Notes: a model not told the origin generated them from the letters alone. Shown: positions 8,846-17,852, numbered from the stretch's first letter. The stretch: DNA of 58,856 nt from an uncultured Prochlorococcus sp. (GCA_902558895.1 CACEFS010000005.1:1-58856), one strand, 5' to 3'. Program-made: numbers and translations.

Positions 8846-11452
8846 TTGGATCACACACTTGTTATTGTTGAAAGTCCCACCAAAGCAAAAACAATAAGAA
8901 AGTTTTTGCCTTCTAATTATGAAGTTCTCGCTTCAATGGGACACGTAAGAGATCTTCCAAAAGGAGCTGCTGAAATACCTGCTGCGGTTAAAAAGGAAAA
9001 ATGGTCAAGGATAGGAGTTAATACAACAGAAGATTTTGAACCACTTTACATAGTTCCTAAAGATAAAAAAAAGGTTGTTAAAGAGCTGAAAGATGCTTTG
9101 AAAGGTGCTACCCAACTATTACTGGCAACTGATGAAGATAGAGAGGGAGAGAGTATTAGCTGGCATCTTCTGCAAATACTGAAGCCTAAAATACCAACTA
9201 AGAGAATGGTTTTTCATGAAATTACAAAAAAGGCAATTAATAAAGCTTTAGATCAAACAAGAGAAATTGATATGGAACTTGTTCAGGCTCAAGAAACCAG
9301 AAGAATCTTGGACAGGCTTTTTGGATATGAATTATCTCCTTTACTTTGGAAGAAGGTAGCCCCCAGATTATCTGCTGGTCGGGTTCAATCCGTTTCTGTA
9401 AGGCTTCTTGTTAGAAGAGAGAGAGAAAGAAGATCCTTTAAAAAAGCTAGTTACTGGGGAATTAAAGCTTCCCTAGCAAAAGATAATATAACTTTCGAAA
9501 CTAAATTATTCAGTTTAAACGGTCAACGAATTTCTAATGGTTCCGATTTCGACGAACAAACCGGAAAATTAAAAGAAGGGAACAAATCTTTAATAATTGG
9601 AGAAGAACAAGTAAATGAATTATTGAAGACTTTTTCCTCTGAGGATTGGGTAGTCTCAAAAATCGAAGAAAAGCCATCCACTCGTAAGCCAGTTCCTCCA
9701 TTTACGACTAGCACATTACAACAAGAAGCAAATAGGAAGCTTCGTTTGTCTGCAAGAGAAACTATGAGATGTGCACAAGGGCTATATGAGAGAGGTTTTA
9801 TAACGTATATGAGAACTGATTCAGTTCATCTCTCCGAACAAGCTACAAGAGCTGCTAGAGAATGTGTTAGTTCTAAGTATGGAAAAGAATATTTATCTAA
9901 CTCACCAAGACAATTTAATTCAACTGCAAGAAATGCTCAAGAAGCTCACGAAGCTATTAGGCCTGCAGGTGAGGTATTTAAAACACCAAAGGAAACTAAT
10001 CTAACTGGTAGAGATTTATCACTTTACGATTTAATTTGGAAAAGAACTGTAGCTAGTCAAATGGCTGAAGCTAGGCTAACAATGATTAATGCTGAAATTA
10101 GCGTAGGAGATGGAATATTTAAATCGAGCGGGAAAAGTATTGATTTCGCAGGATTTTTCAGAGCTTATGTCGAGGGAAGTGATGACCCAAGTTCATCCCT
10201 TGAACAACAAGAAATTATTCTCCCAAACTTAAAAACTGGAACATGTCTTGATGTTAATAATAAGGAATCTACTTTTCATGAAACTAAACCTCCTGCAAGA
10301 TATACAGAGGCCGCATTAGTTAAAGTTCTTGAAAAAGAAGGGATTGGAAGACCTTCTACCTATGCCAGCATTATTGGAACCATAGTTGATAGAGGTTATG
10401 CGAATATATCTTCCAATACTTTGGCTCCAACGTTTACAGCTTTTGCTGTTACTGCTCTATTAGAAGAACATTTTCCTGATCTGGTTGATACTACTTTTAC
10501 GGCAAAAATGGAATCTTCATTGGATGAAATATCTTCAGGCAATCTTGAGTGGCTGCCATACCTCGAAACTTTCTATAAAGGTAAAAATGGTTTGGAGGTA
10601 AAGGTTCAGAAAACAGAGGGTGATATTGATGGTAAAGCTTATAGACAAGTTGATTTCGAAGACCTTCCTTGCGTAGTCAGAATAGGCTCTAACGGACCTT
10701 GGCTAGAGGGTACAAAAATTGATGAATCTGGTAATGAAATTCAAGCGAAAGGTAATCTTCCAATGGATATTACTCCTGGAGATTTAGACATAAAGCAAGT
10801 TGATCAAATTTTAAGTGGCCCATCGGATCTTGGAACTGATCCAAAAACTGGGGAAAAAGTCTTTTTAAGATTTGGCCCTTATGGACCTTATGTACAATTG
10901 GGAAATAATGATCAAGATAAAGCTAAACCAAGAAGAGCTTCATTACCCAAAGAGTTGAAAACTGATGATCTAACTCTAGGTGAGGCTCTTGTACTTTTAA
11001 GTTTACCTAGATTGTTAGGAGTTCATCCTGAAGGAGGAGTTGTCGAGGCTGATAGAGGAAGATTTGGCCCGTATATCAAATGGATTAAAAATGAAAATGA
11101 ATCTGAAAACAGATCCTTAAAGAAAGAGGATGATGTTTTTACAGTTGATATAGAACGAGCATTAGAAATTCTTGCGATGCCAAAAATGGGTAGAGGTGGT
11201 CAAGAGGTACTTAAAGACTTTGGAAAACCGAAAGAATTTAAAGAAAAAATTCAAATATTAAATGGAAGATATGGGGTCTATTTAAAATGTGGTAAAAACA
11301 ATGTTTCGATTACCAAAGATACTGATATAGAAAAATTTACCATAGATGACGCAGTATCTCTTTTAGAAGAAAAACTAAAAGATAAAAAAGGTTCAATTTT
11401 AAAAAAAACAAAGATTAGCAATAAAAAAACTATCAAGAAAAAGAAAAGTTAG
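8846..11452 (+). CDS. topA: DNA topoisomerase I
   Basis: A type IA topoisomerase that relaxes negative supercoils. The 868-residue protein begins at TTG 8846; an in-frame TAA six bases earlier rules out a longer product, and the canonical HTLVIVESPTKAKT starts immediately. The TOPRIM domain has Glu9 and DEDREGE (Asp96, Asp98, Glu100). The catalytic Tyr321 is in GFITYMRTDS. SAGRVQSVSVRLL and GIGRPSTYA are further type IA motifs. The C-terminal 300 residues hold topo I C-terminal repeats (FGPYGPYVQLG, GRFGPYIKW, GRYGVYLK) instead of Cys4 zinc fingers, followed by a Lys-rich tail. This is typical of cyanobacterial TopA. Confidence 0.96.
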   Translation: MDHTLVIVESPTKAKTIRKFLPSNYEVLASMGHVRDLPKGAAEIPAAVKKEKWSRIGVNTTEDFEPLYIVPKDKKKVVKELKDALKGATQLLLATDEDREGESISWHLLQILKPKIPTKRMVFHEITKKAINKALDQTREIDMELVQAQETRRILDRLFGYELSPLLWKKVAPRLSAGRVQSVSVRLLVRRERERRSFKKASYWGIKASLAKDNITFETKLFSLNGQRISNGSDFDEQTGKLKEGNKSLIIGEEQVNELLKTFSSEDWVVSKIEEKPSTRKPVPPFTTSTLQQEANRKLRLSARETMRCAQGLYERGFITYMRTDSVHLSEQATRAARECVSSKYGKEYLSNSPRQFNSTARNAQEAHEAIRPAGEVFKTPKETNLTGRDLSLYDLIWKRTVASQMAEARLTMINAEISVGDGIFKSSGKSIDFAGFFRAYVEGSDDPSSSLEQQEIILPNLKTGTCLDVNNKESTFHETKPPARYTEAALVKVLEKEGIGRPSTYASIIGTIVDRGYANISSNTLAPTFTAFAVTALLEEHFPDLVDTTFTAKMESSLDEISSGNLEWLPYLETFYKGKNGLEVKVQKTEGDIDGKAYRQVDFEDLPCVVRIGSNGPWLEGTKIDESGNEIQAKGNLPMDITPGDLDIKQVDQILSGPSDLGTDPKTGEKVFLRFGPYGPYVQLGNNDQDKAKPRRASLPKELKTDDLTLGEALVLLSLPRLLGVHPEGGVVEADRGRFGPYIKWIKNENESENRSLKKEDDVFTVDIERALEILAMPKMGRGGQEVLKDFGKPKEFKEKIQILNGRYGVYLKCGKNNVSITKDTDIEKFTIDDAVSLLEEKLKDKKGSILKKTKISNKKTIKKKKS

Positions 11453-11459
11453 AAAAAAT

Positions 11460-11684
11460 ATGATTTTAAAAAAAAAAGAATTTTTTTTATTAATTTTTTT
11501 AATTTTCTTGCAATCATGTTCTGGAGGGATGATTGGAAATTTTCTTGAAAGTAGTTTTAATGATTTAGAAAAAACAAGCAAAAATGAAGATTTACAAAAT
11601 AACTTATTAAATAAAAACGATATAAATTTAGAAAAAGCAAACAAAAATTTTGATGATAAAAAAATAAAAAAATTAAAAAGGTAG
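11460..11684 (+). CDS. Repeat-containing lipoprotein, N-terminal fragment ending at a frameshift
   Basis: A 74-codon open frame starting at ATG, 8 bp after topA. It has a short basic N-terminus, a hydrophobic stretch and the lipobox-like LQSC, so Cys about 19 is a likely lipid attachment site. The remainder is Lys/Asn/Asp/Glu-rich and includes the start of a 33-residue repeat. The frame ends at TAG 11682-11684, which is created by a one-base shortfall in an A tract (11658-11664 has 7 A where the two later repeat copies have 8). The intact gene would continue to 12061 and encode about 200 residues. Function unknown. Confidence 0.6.
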   Translation: MILKKKEFFLLIFLIFLQSCSGGMIGNFLESSFNDLEKTSKNEDLQNNLLNKNDINLEKANKNFDDKKIKKLKR

Positions 11685-11863
11685 AAAAGCCAAAAAATGT
11701 TCAAGAAAATAAAAATGATAAAAATTTAGAAGAAGAAAATAAAAAATTTGCTGATAAAAAAAATAAAAAAATTAAAAAGGTAGAAAAGCCAAAAAATGTT
11801 CCAGAAAATAAAAATGATATAAATTTAGAAAAAGAAAATAAAAAATTTGCTGATAAAAAAAAT
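11652..11863 (+). repeat. 99-bp tandem repeat (33-residue unit) with one 98-bp period
   Basis: The anchor GAT/GCTGAT followed by an A tract begins at 11652, 11750 and 11849. The second interval is exactly 99 bp (33 codons) and the first is 98 bp. The sequence between anchors is nearly identical, including GTAGAAAAGCCAAAAAATGTTC. The 98-bp interval pinpoints a single missing A in copy 1. Confidence 0.85.
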
Positions 11864-12061
11864 AAAAAAATTAAGAATCTTTCAAAAAAAAGAAAAATTG
11901 AGCTTCAATCTTACAAAATAATATTCATTTTAAAAGATGTAGATCCAAAAGATCCCACGGAAGAGTTGAGTTCCATATTGAGTAATTCTGAGGTAAATTT
12001 TGAAATAGAAAAGATTGAACGTATCTTAGATTCAAAAAATAAAAGTATGAATAAAAATTAA
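11660..12061 (+). pseudogene. C-terminal remainder of the frameshifted lipoprotein gene (-1 frame)
   Basis: The -1 frame relative to the upstream fragment is open from 11660 to a TAA at 12059-12061. It continues the same Lys/Asn-rich repeat (KVEKPKNV, FADKKNKKIK) and then a non-repetitive segment (YKIIFILKDVDPKDPTEELS) that looks like a small folded domain. There is no good independent start codon or ribosome site near its beginning, so it is the tail of the gene at 11460. It could be a pseudogene, a sequencing homopolymer error, or a gene expressed by -1 frameshifting or transcriptional slippage at A AAA AAA (11666-11672). Confidence 0.7.
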
Positions 12062-12081
12062 TTAAAAATATTCAACAAAAA

Positions 12082-12720
12082 ATGAAAATAACAACAAAAA
12101 CTGAAGCATTAAATATTGTCGAGACCTCTTATTTAGCATCTCTTTCGTCTTTATTATGGGTTGCATTATATTATCTGCCAATTGGGGGAGCTTTATTAAG
12201 GTTGATTTTACCCCTCCCAATAATCTTGTTGCACTTGAGAAGAGGAACTAAAATTGCATTGGAAGGACTTTTAATACAATTTCTACTTTTATTCATAATT
12301 ATGGGTCCTGTTAGAGGAACTTTATTTTTATTTCCTTATGGGATTTTGGCTTTTTGGTTAGGTTGGTGTTGGTTTAAAGAAAAGAGTTGGAAACTTAGTT
12401 TAACTGGGGGAGTTGTTATTGGAACCCTTGGCTTCTTAATAAGAGTAATAGCATTATCTACGTTGGTTGGAGATAATCTTTGGGTGTTAATTACTAGAGC
12501 GAGTTATGGTCTAATAGAAAAGTTAATTGGATTATTTAATTTACCTTTATATCCCTCAATTTTGAATATACAACTAGGTGCAATTTTATTAATAATTTTT
12601 CAAGAAATAGTTTATGTTTTAACTGTACATGTAGTTGCCTATTCTCTGTTTCCTAGATTTAAATTAACTATCCCAGATCCTCCAAGATTGTTAAATAGCT
12701 TAGTTGATTTTAATAATTAA
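12082..12720 (+). CDS. DUF2232-type integral membrane protein
   Basis: A 212-residue protein with about five to six hydrophobic helices and short charged loops. The N-terminal segment VETSYLASLSSLLWVALYYLPIGGALLRLILPLP and the LHLRRGTKIALEG loop match the cyanobacterial DUF2232 membrane family (related in topology to Gram-positive YybS proteins). Function unknown. It follows the frameshifted lipoprotein by 20 bp and precedes the CobT-like gene by 11 bp, so the three probably lie on one transcript with topA. Confidence 0.75.
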   Translation: MKITTKTEALNIVETSYLASLSSLLWVALYYLPIGGALLRLILPLPIILLHLRRGTKIALEGLLIQFLLLFIIMGPVRGTLFLFPYGILAFWLGWCWFKEKSWKLSLTGGVVIGTLGFLIRVIALSTLVGDNLWVLITRASYGLIEKLIGLFNLPLYPSILNIQLGAILLIIFQEIVYVLTVHVVAYSLFPRFKLTIPDPPRLLNSLVDFNN

Positions 12721-12731
12721 AAAAAGTAAGA

Positions 12732-13889
12732 ATGTACAGTACAGAATTAGGGATAAATTTTTTTGGTAATGAATCCAATAAAAAAAGACAACTCAATAAG
12801 ATAGAAATACTGAAAAAGAATATTAAAAATTTAAAAATATTTCTTATAATTGCTGGCACTAATACATCTCAAATTCCAGGAATTTCCGCAGCAGGTATTA
12901 ATCCAAAATCGAGGAGAACAACTGCGCTCGCAGATGCTGAATTTTTGCTTGAGGGTGCTTCAAAAGATCATAAATATAAATTGCCTCTTCTCAATGCAGG
13001 AGTAACTCCGGCCCTAATCAGTCATGTTTGTTCAAAGCTTATAAATACTTTTCCAGTTATTGTTCCTCTGGGAATAGGAGCAAAGCCTTATTTTAATCAT
13101 TTGGTTGTAGAAGATAGAAATTTGGGCCCATCAAATTGTCTTACTACTGGTAAATCGATGACTAAAGAGAGAGTTTTAAATCTCTATGAAAAAGGTCTTG
13201 CGATAGGAAAATCCTTAAAACAACCAGTTTTAATTTCTGAATCTGTACCGGGGGGCACCACAACTGCTCAGGCAGTAATGGAAGCTTTTGGTTTGCAGGT
13301 ATCTAATTTAGTAGGGAGTAGTTTATTTAAAGCTCCAAGAGAACTAAGGAGACAAGTAATTAAAAGAGGACTTTTAAATGCGAATTTCAAGGCTGATTCC
13401 GACTCTTTTGATGTTGTCGCGGCAGTAGGTGATCCTTTCCAAGCTTTTTCAATGGGTCTATTAATTGGTGCCAGGTTAGCAAAACAACATGTAATATTGT
13501 CTGGAGGAAGTCAGATGTTAGCAGTCATTTTGCTTGTATTAGAATTTTTAGGTGAAAAAAATAAAGATGAATTTATTGAAGATGTTTTTATTGCGACAAC
13601 TGGATGGCTTGTGAAAGATAACTCTCTAAATGATTTAGTAAATCTAATTAATGAAAAATATGATGTCAAATTATTAGGTTTAGCCAGTCCTTTAAATTTC
13701 AAATCTTCAAAATACAAAGAATTGAAGGATTATGAATTAGGTCATGTAAAAGAAGGTGTAGGTGCTGGTGGAATATCATTGCTTGCTTTCTTAGATGGAT
13801 TTAAAAATGAAGAAATAGTTTCATTGTGTCAACAAAATCTGGAAATGATGAAGGGCCTAGGTCAAATTTCTTTAGATAAGGATTGCTGA
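12732..13889 (+). CDS. CobT-like nicotinate-nucleotide phosphoribosyltransferase family protein
   Basis: A 385-residue protein of the CobT-related family found in cyanobacteria and archaea (TIGR00303-like). Canonical CobT transfers phosphoribose from nicotinate mononucleotide to the lower-ligand base of cobalamin. Visible features include GTNTSQIPGISAAGINPKSRRTTALADAEFL, VPLGIGAKPYF, PGGTTTAQAVMEAFG and a glycine-rich LSGGSQMLAV near residue 260. The length is close to the family norm. Its stop TGA abuts the ATG of the next gene, suggesting translational coupling. Which base it activates cannot be read from sequence. Confidence 0.72.
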   Translation: MYSTELGINFFGNESNKKRQLNKIEILKKNIKNLKIFLIIAGTNTSQIPGISAAGINPKSRRTTALADAEFLLEGASKDHKYKLPLLNAGVTPALISHVCSKLINTFPVIVPLGIGAKPYFNHLVVEDRNLGPSNCLTTGKSMTKERVLNLYEKGLAIGKSLKQPVLISESVPGGTTTAQAVMEAFGLQVSNLVGSSLFKAPRELRRQVIKRGLLNANFKADSDSFDVVAAVGDPFQAFSMGLLIGARLAKQHVILSGGSQMLAVILLVLEFLGEKNKDEFIEDVFIATTGWLVKDNSLNDLVNLINEKYDVKLLGLASPLNFKSSKYKELKDYELGHVKEGVGAGGISLLAFLDGFKNEEIVSLCQQNLEMMKGLGQISLDKDC

Positions 13890-14888
13890 ATGTTTTCAAA
13901 ATTTGCAACCAGAAGAGAATTTTTAAATTGTGGTAAGCTTTCGCTTTTATTTTTCTTAAACTCTTGCAGCAATCTACCTAATAAAGTAAAAATTGCATTA
14001 CAAAATTCTTTTTATCCAGAATCTTTTAAAGATACGATTCCAAAAGATTGGAGGCAGGAAAAAATTAATTTTGAAAATATTCAGCTACAAAAAAATAGAA
14101 ACACAATTTTCAATTCTGACTTTACTTTAATAAATGATGGATGGATTTCTAGTATAGATTTTTCAGAATTTGAAAAAATAAATGAATATGCATTGTTCGA
14201 AAATTTGGATAAGAGATCGATAGATTTTTTGGGAAGCTTTGATCAAAATCTGAGGAGTAAATTATTTCCTATTGGCGTAGTACCCTATACAATCATCATT
14301 AAAAATAATAAAGAATTAATAACTTCAGCAAGAACATCTTGGGATTTTCTTCTTTCTGAAAAATTAACTGGGAAAATTATTTTTCCTCAAAGTCCCAGAA
14401 TAATATTGTCAATTGCTCAAAAAATTAATTCATCTAATTCTTTAAAAAAACTCAAAAGCCAAGCTATGTTATTTGATGATAAAAATATGCTTAATTGGTT
14501 GATTAATTCTGATGCTATTGTGGCAATAGTTCCTTATAGTCTTTGTTCAAAATATTTAAAAATAGATCCAAGGCTTTCTTTAGTTTTCCCTAGCCAAGGC
14601 GTACCTTTGATGTGGCATTTTCTACTTAGTCGATCAAATCTAAATAATGCAATATTAATGAAATGGATTAAATCTTTAGAAAATAAATCAACAGTAGATA
14701 AATTAGTAAGCCAGGGTTGGTATCTTCCATTCAATAGTGATTATTTGCAAAGTAAATATAAAACTGAAATTCTCCCCATCTCAGGACCTTCTGAGAAATG
14801 TTGGGAAAATAGTTGGTCTTTCCCTGTCTTAACAAACGAACAAAAAATTAATCTTAAAAATATCTGGAATGAGTCCTTATCCCCATAA
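13890..14888 (+). CDS. Putative lipoprotein resembling ABC solute-binding proteins
   Basis: A 332-residue protein starting directly at the preceding stop (TGAATG). The N-terminus has TRREFLNCG, a twin-arginine-like motif, then a hydrophobic stretch ending in FLNSC, a probable lipobox with Cys about 26. The rest resembles a type II periplasmic binding protein: LPIGVVPYTIIIKN-like strands, SWDFLLSEKLTGKIIFPQSPR and VAIVPYS. That is the layout of polyamine or iron-type binding proteins, but similarity is weak. No permease or ATPase is adjacent. Its last 12 bp overlap the convergent aldo/keto reductase gene. Confidence 0.6.
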   Translation: MFSKFATRREFLNCGKLSLLFFLNSCSNLPNKVKIALQNSFYPESFKDTIPKDWRQEKINFENIQLQKNRNTIFNSDFTLINDGWISSIDFSEFEKINEYALFENLDKRSIDFLGSFDQNLRSKLFPIGVVPYTIIIKNNKELITSARTSWDFLLSEKLTGKIIFPQSPRIILSIAQKINSSNSLKKLKSQAMLFDDKNMLNWLINSDAIVAIVPYSLCSKYLKIDPRLSLVFPSQGVPLMWHFLLSRSNLNNAILMKWIKSLENKSTVDKLVSQGWYLPFNSDYLQSKYKTEILPISGPSEKCWENSWSFPVLTNEQKINLKNIWNESLSP

Positions 14889-16019
14889 TCTTTTTGTAGG
14901 ATTTTCAATTAATAAGTTATGAGTTTCCTTTAATAAATTTGGTATATCTAATTTACTAGGACATTTAGGAACACATTTATTACATTCTTGACAAAATGAG
15001 GAATTTTTTTCTTCCCACCAGTGGCCAGCTTTTCCTATTAAATTGTATCTTTCTTTGGCAAATTCTAATTGGCCATAACCAACAGATATATTTCTTAAAC
15101 GAAGTATTTCTGGAATAGGCACTACATTTGGACATGGAAGACAAGATCTACATTGTTCACATTTGGTTGAGTTTAATCTTTCATTAGAAACTTCCTCAAT
15201 TCTATTAAGGGCGCTTTTTTCAAGTTTTGTAAGCTTCTCGAATGAGTTTCTAAGTTTATGCGCAAATTCAAAATCTTTTTTGTTTGTCGCCCCCAAGGAT
15301 AAAGTTGTAATGCCTTTTGCGAGAAGAAATCGATACGCTAATTCTAATGGATGAAAAGGCTTAGAGGCCTCTATCAAAATATCACTTGGAGAATACAATC
15401 TACCGCCTTTATCTGCAGGTGATATTGCTAAAACTCCCATACCTTTTTTTATAGCTTCCTCTGCTAAAGCAATCTTACTTTGATCTAAATAATGTAAATG
15501 AAGACTACAAAAAGTAAAAACTTCACAGTTAATTGCATCTTTAATTAGTGAATAACTGCCGTGAGAACTAAAACCGACTTGATCAACTAGTTCCTTCTCA
15601 ATTATCCAAGAAATGAATTTCTTACCCTCTCCAGAAAGAACCCATTCTAGATGATGTTTTAAGTTGAGTCCGTGAATTGCAAGATTATTAATTTTCTCGC
15701 GATTTAAATTTTTAAGAGACTTTTTAAAATTATTTTTTAAAAAGTCAAAATCACCCTTTGGTAAAACTTTGGAAGTAATCACCCAATTTTTTTCTTTTAT
15801 ATTCTCTTCTATTTCTAATTTTTTTATTGAATTTCCAATAAGTGATTCAGCATCACCATAAGAGGGTGCTGTTTCTATGTGGTTAATTCCTACATAATAT
15901 GCATTTTTTATTACGCTATACATTTTTTCGAGACTTTCAGTTGCTCGCATTGTCCCCAAAGTGAATAAGCTCACTTTCGCCCCTCTACCAAATGATCTTT
16001 TTTGTGAATTAATAATCAT
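14877..16019 (-). CDS. Aldo/keto reductase with C-terminal iron-sulfur motifs
   Basis: A 380-residue protein. Residues about 10-270 form an aldo/keto reductase TIM barrel: HIETAPSYGDAE carries the catalytic Asp and Tyr region, NNLAIHGLN the His, and TTLSLGATN the cofactor-side strand. The C-terminal 100 residues hold CEQCRSCLPCPNVVPIPE and CQECNKCVPKCPSKLDIP, the second matching a ferredoxin-like 4Fe-4S pattern. Such fusions are predicted oxidoreductases that could couple ferredoxin to carbonyl reduction. The substrate is unknown. It is divergent from ribE over 110 bp. Confidence 0.85.
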   Translation of the reverse strand: MIINSQKRSFGRGAKVSLFTLGTMRATESLEKMYSVIKNAYYVGINHIETAPSYGDAESLIGNSIKKLEIEENIKEKNWVITSKVLPKGDFDFLKNNFKKSLKNLNREKINNLAIHGLNLKHHLEWVLSGEGKKFISWIIEKELVDQVGFSSHGSYSLIKDAINCEVFTFCSLHLHYLDQSKIALAEEAIKKGMGVLAISPADKGGRLYSPSDILIEASKPFHPLELAYRFLLAKGITTLSLGATNKKDFEFAHKLRNSFEKLTKLEKSALNRIEEVSNERLNSTKCEQCRSCLPCPNVVPIPEILRLRNISVGYGQLEFAKERYNLIGKAGHWWEEKNSSFCQECNKCVPKCPSKLDIPNLLKETHNLLIENPTKRLWG

Positions 16020-16129
16020 CTAAATATGATCAATTTCTTTTTATTTACTCTTTAATTTATTTATAGTTGAAAATGATTTAAAGTAAATTAAAGTAAATAT
16101 AAAATTTTGCAAAAATATTTTTTTAAACT

Positions 16130-16783
16130 ATGTTTACAGGAATAATTCAATCAGTTGGAAAACTAAGACAAGAAAAATATATTTTAGAAATTGAAATTCT
16201 AGATAATTTATTTGATATGGCAATTGGTGACAGCATAGCTGTTGATGGAATTTGTTTGACAGTTAAAGAGATTTTTCAAAATAAATTTACTGTTGATGTT
16301 AGTGAGGAGACATTAAAAAAAACAACTTTAGGAGTAAAGTCGAACCTGAATCAGATTGTTAATTTGGAGCCCGCTCTTAGGGTTTCTGACCGTCTAGGAG
16401 GGCATATAGTCAGCGGACATGTTGATGGCCTTGGAATAGTTGAGAATATAGAAAAATTAGAGAAATCTTGGCTCTTATCAATAAAGTGGAAAAATAATAA
16501 TTTTTCAAAATATGTAGTTAATAAAGGTAGTATTTGTGTAAATGGTATAAGTCTTACGATTGCAAAATATGAGCAGGAAGGAGCAATATTTACTATTGCG
16601 ATAATTCCTCATACTTGGCATAAAACAAATCTGAATAAATTAAATATCGGTGACAGCGTGAACCTTGAGGCAGATGCACTAATTAAATATGTAGAGAAAT
16701 TACTTTTATTTAATAAAAATAGTAATCAAGATTTATCTTCAAATAATATTTCTTCCGAGTGGCTTAAAGAAAACGGTTGGTAA
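16130..16783 (+). CDS. ribE: Riboflavin synthase, alpha chain
   Basis: Dismutates two 6,7-dimethyl-8-ribityllumazine molecules to riboflavin. The 217-residue protein starts at ATG with MFTGIIQSVGKL, the hallmark N-terminus. It contains two lumazine-binding repeats: the first with DGICLTV and the linker SGHVDGLG, the second with NGISLTI and IPHTWHKTNL. Length is normal. The symbol ribE (also used as ribC) denotes the alpha chain here. No FMN riboswitch is apparent in the 110 bp upstream. Confidence 0.95.
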   Translation: MFTGIIQSVGKLRQEKYILEIEILDNLFDMAIGDSIAVDGICLTVKEIFQNKFTVDVSEETLKKTTLGVKSNLNQIVNLEPALRVSDRLGGHIVSGHVDGLGIVENIEKLEKSWLLSIKWKNNNFSKYVVNKGSICVNGISLTIAKYEQEGAIFTIAIIPHTWHKTNLNKLNIGDSVNLEADALIKYVEKLLLFNKNSNQDLSSNNISSEWLKENGW

Positions 16784-16792
16784 ATATATTTT

Positions 16793-17146
16793 TTAATTTA
16801 ATGGAATCAGATAAATTGTTTTTGATTCTTTTTTAAGATCGATTTTAAATTCCTGACCAGGTTCCAGACCTAATTTTTTGGTGTAGGCATGACCAATTAA
16901 TAGATTCCCATTGCCATGAACTTTAGTTTTGAATTCTGTCTGTCGGCCTCTTGAAGCTCTATTACCATTTTTGCCCTGACGACCATTTCCTATTTTGTAA
17001 CCCTTAGCTTCAATAAGCGCCCTATAAAAACTTTTTCTTAAGATTCTTCCACTAGGACCTACGTACCCACAACCTCTGGCTATCTCATCTTCAGATTTTT
17101 TACTTAATAATTTTGCTTTTTCAAGAAGTTCTTTTCCTTCTAGCAT
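16793..17146 (-). CDS. Cyanobacterial AbrB-like transcriptional regulator
   Basis: A 117-residue protein of the cyAbrB family, whose members bind DNA through a C-terminal AbrB-like swapped-hairpin domain and influence carbon/nitrogen balance and redox genes. The N-terminal LEGKELLEKAKLL, the GCGYVGPSGRILRKSFYRALIEAKG block and the C-terminal NLLIGHAYTKKLGLEPGQEFKI AbrB-like strand order fit the family. It sits just downstream of the ctaCDE operon on the same strand, separated by 97 bp with an AT-only hairpin, and converges with ribE. Confidence 0.82.
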   Translation of the reverse strand: MLEGKELLEKAKLLSKKSEDEIARGCGYVGPSGRILRKSFYRALIEAKGYKIGNGRQGKNGNRASRGRQTEFKTKVHGNGNLLIGHAYTKKLGLEPGQEFKIDLKKESKTIYLIPLN

Positions 17147-17210
17147 TATCTGACAAATTTATAATTATATATTCTTACTAAAAAGGAGAACTGTGGCAAT
17201 ATAAATTAAT

Positions 17211-17244
17211 AAAAAATATATTTAATTTTTAAAATATATTTTTT
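17211..17244 (-). terminator. AT-only hairpin downstream of ctaE
   Basis: A perfect 13-bp inverted repeat (17211-17223 with 17232-17244, 8-base loop) made only of A and T, ending in T runs on the minus strand and touching the ctaE stop codon. Its position fits a terminator for ctaCDE. The lack of GC pairs makes it weak, and chance palindromes are likelier in sequence this AT-rich. Confidence 0.4.
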
Positions 17245-17846
17245 TATAAAAGATACAAAATAATAAACAAAATAACCCATATTCCATCTACAAAATGCCA
17301 GTATAATTCAACAGCTTCTAAAGGGAACATATTTTGACTAGTTAATCTTCCGCCCTTGATTCTCGATTGCCAAGCAATAATTAAAATCATTAAAGTGCCT
17401 AAAGTGACATGTAATCCATGAAAACCAGTAAGAGCATAAAAAGTACTTGCAAATAAATTATCGGTTAATCCAAAAGGTAAATGAAAATATTCAAATAATT
17501 GACATATTAAAAATATAATTCCAAGAAAAGCAGTAAAAAATAACCATTTTTGGGATTCAGAGTTTTTATCTTTTAAAAGTGCCTTGCCTGCTTTATGGAA
17601 AGTTGCACTACTAACAAGTAATAAAATGGTATTGAGTGTAGGTATTGGGAGTTCTAATTCATAAATAGCACCATCAGGTAATGGATTTACTGCTTTATAT
17701 GTTAAATAAGCAGCAAAGAATCCAGCAAAAGTCATTCCATCCGCAATTAGGAAAGTTATAAGACCAAACATTCTGAAGTCTTCATGTGTTTCGTTGACTT
17801 CAGAATTATTTTTTTGAATTTCTTTTGAGCTATCAAGAGTTGTCAT
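17244..17846 (-). CDS. ctaE: Cytochrome c oxidase subunit III
   Basis: The third core subunit of the aa3-type terminal oxidase. The 200-residue protein has five hydrophobic helices. Characteristic motifs are FRMFGLITFLIADGMTF near residue 25, FYALTGFHGLHVTLG in helix 4 and VELYWHFVDGIWV in the last helix. The shortened five-helix form (lacking the first two helices of the mitochondrial subunit) is usual in cyanobacteria. It is the last gene of ctaC-ctaD-ctaE, 6 bp after ctaD. Confidence 0.96.
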   Translation of the reverse strand: MTTLDSSKEIQKNNSEVNETHEDFRMFGLITFLIADGMTFAGFFAAYLTYKAVNPLPDGAIYELELPIPTLNTILLLVSSATFHKAGKALLKDKNSESQKWLFFTAFLGIIFLICQLFEYFHLPFGLTDNLFASTFYALTGFHGLHVTLGTLMILIIAWQSRIKGGRLTSQNMFPLEAVELYWHFVDGIWVILFIILYLL

Positions 17847-17852
17847 ATGTTT

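Noticed and set aside
11399-11704. 101-codon minus-strand frame, Phe/Leu-rich
   Set aside because: It is the complement of A-rich topA tail and lipoprotein repeats; the apparent hydrophobicity comes from poly-A read as poly-T.
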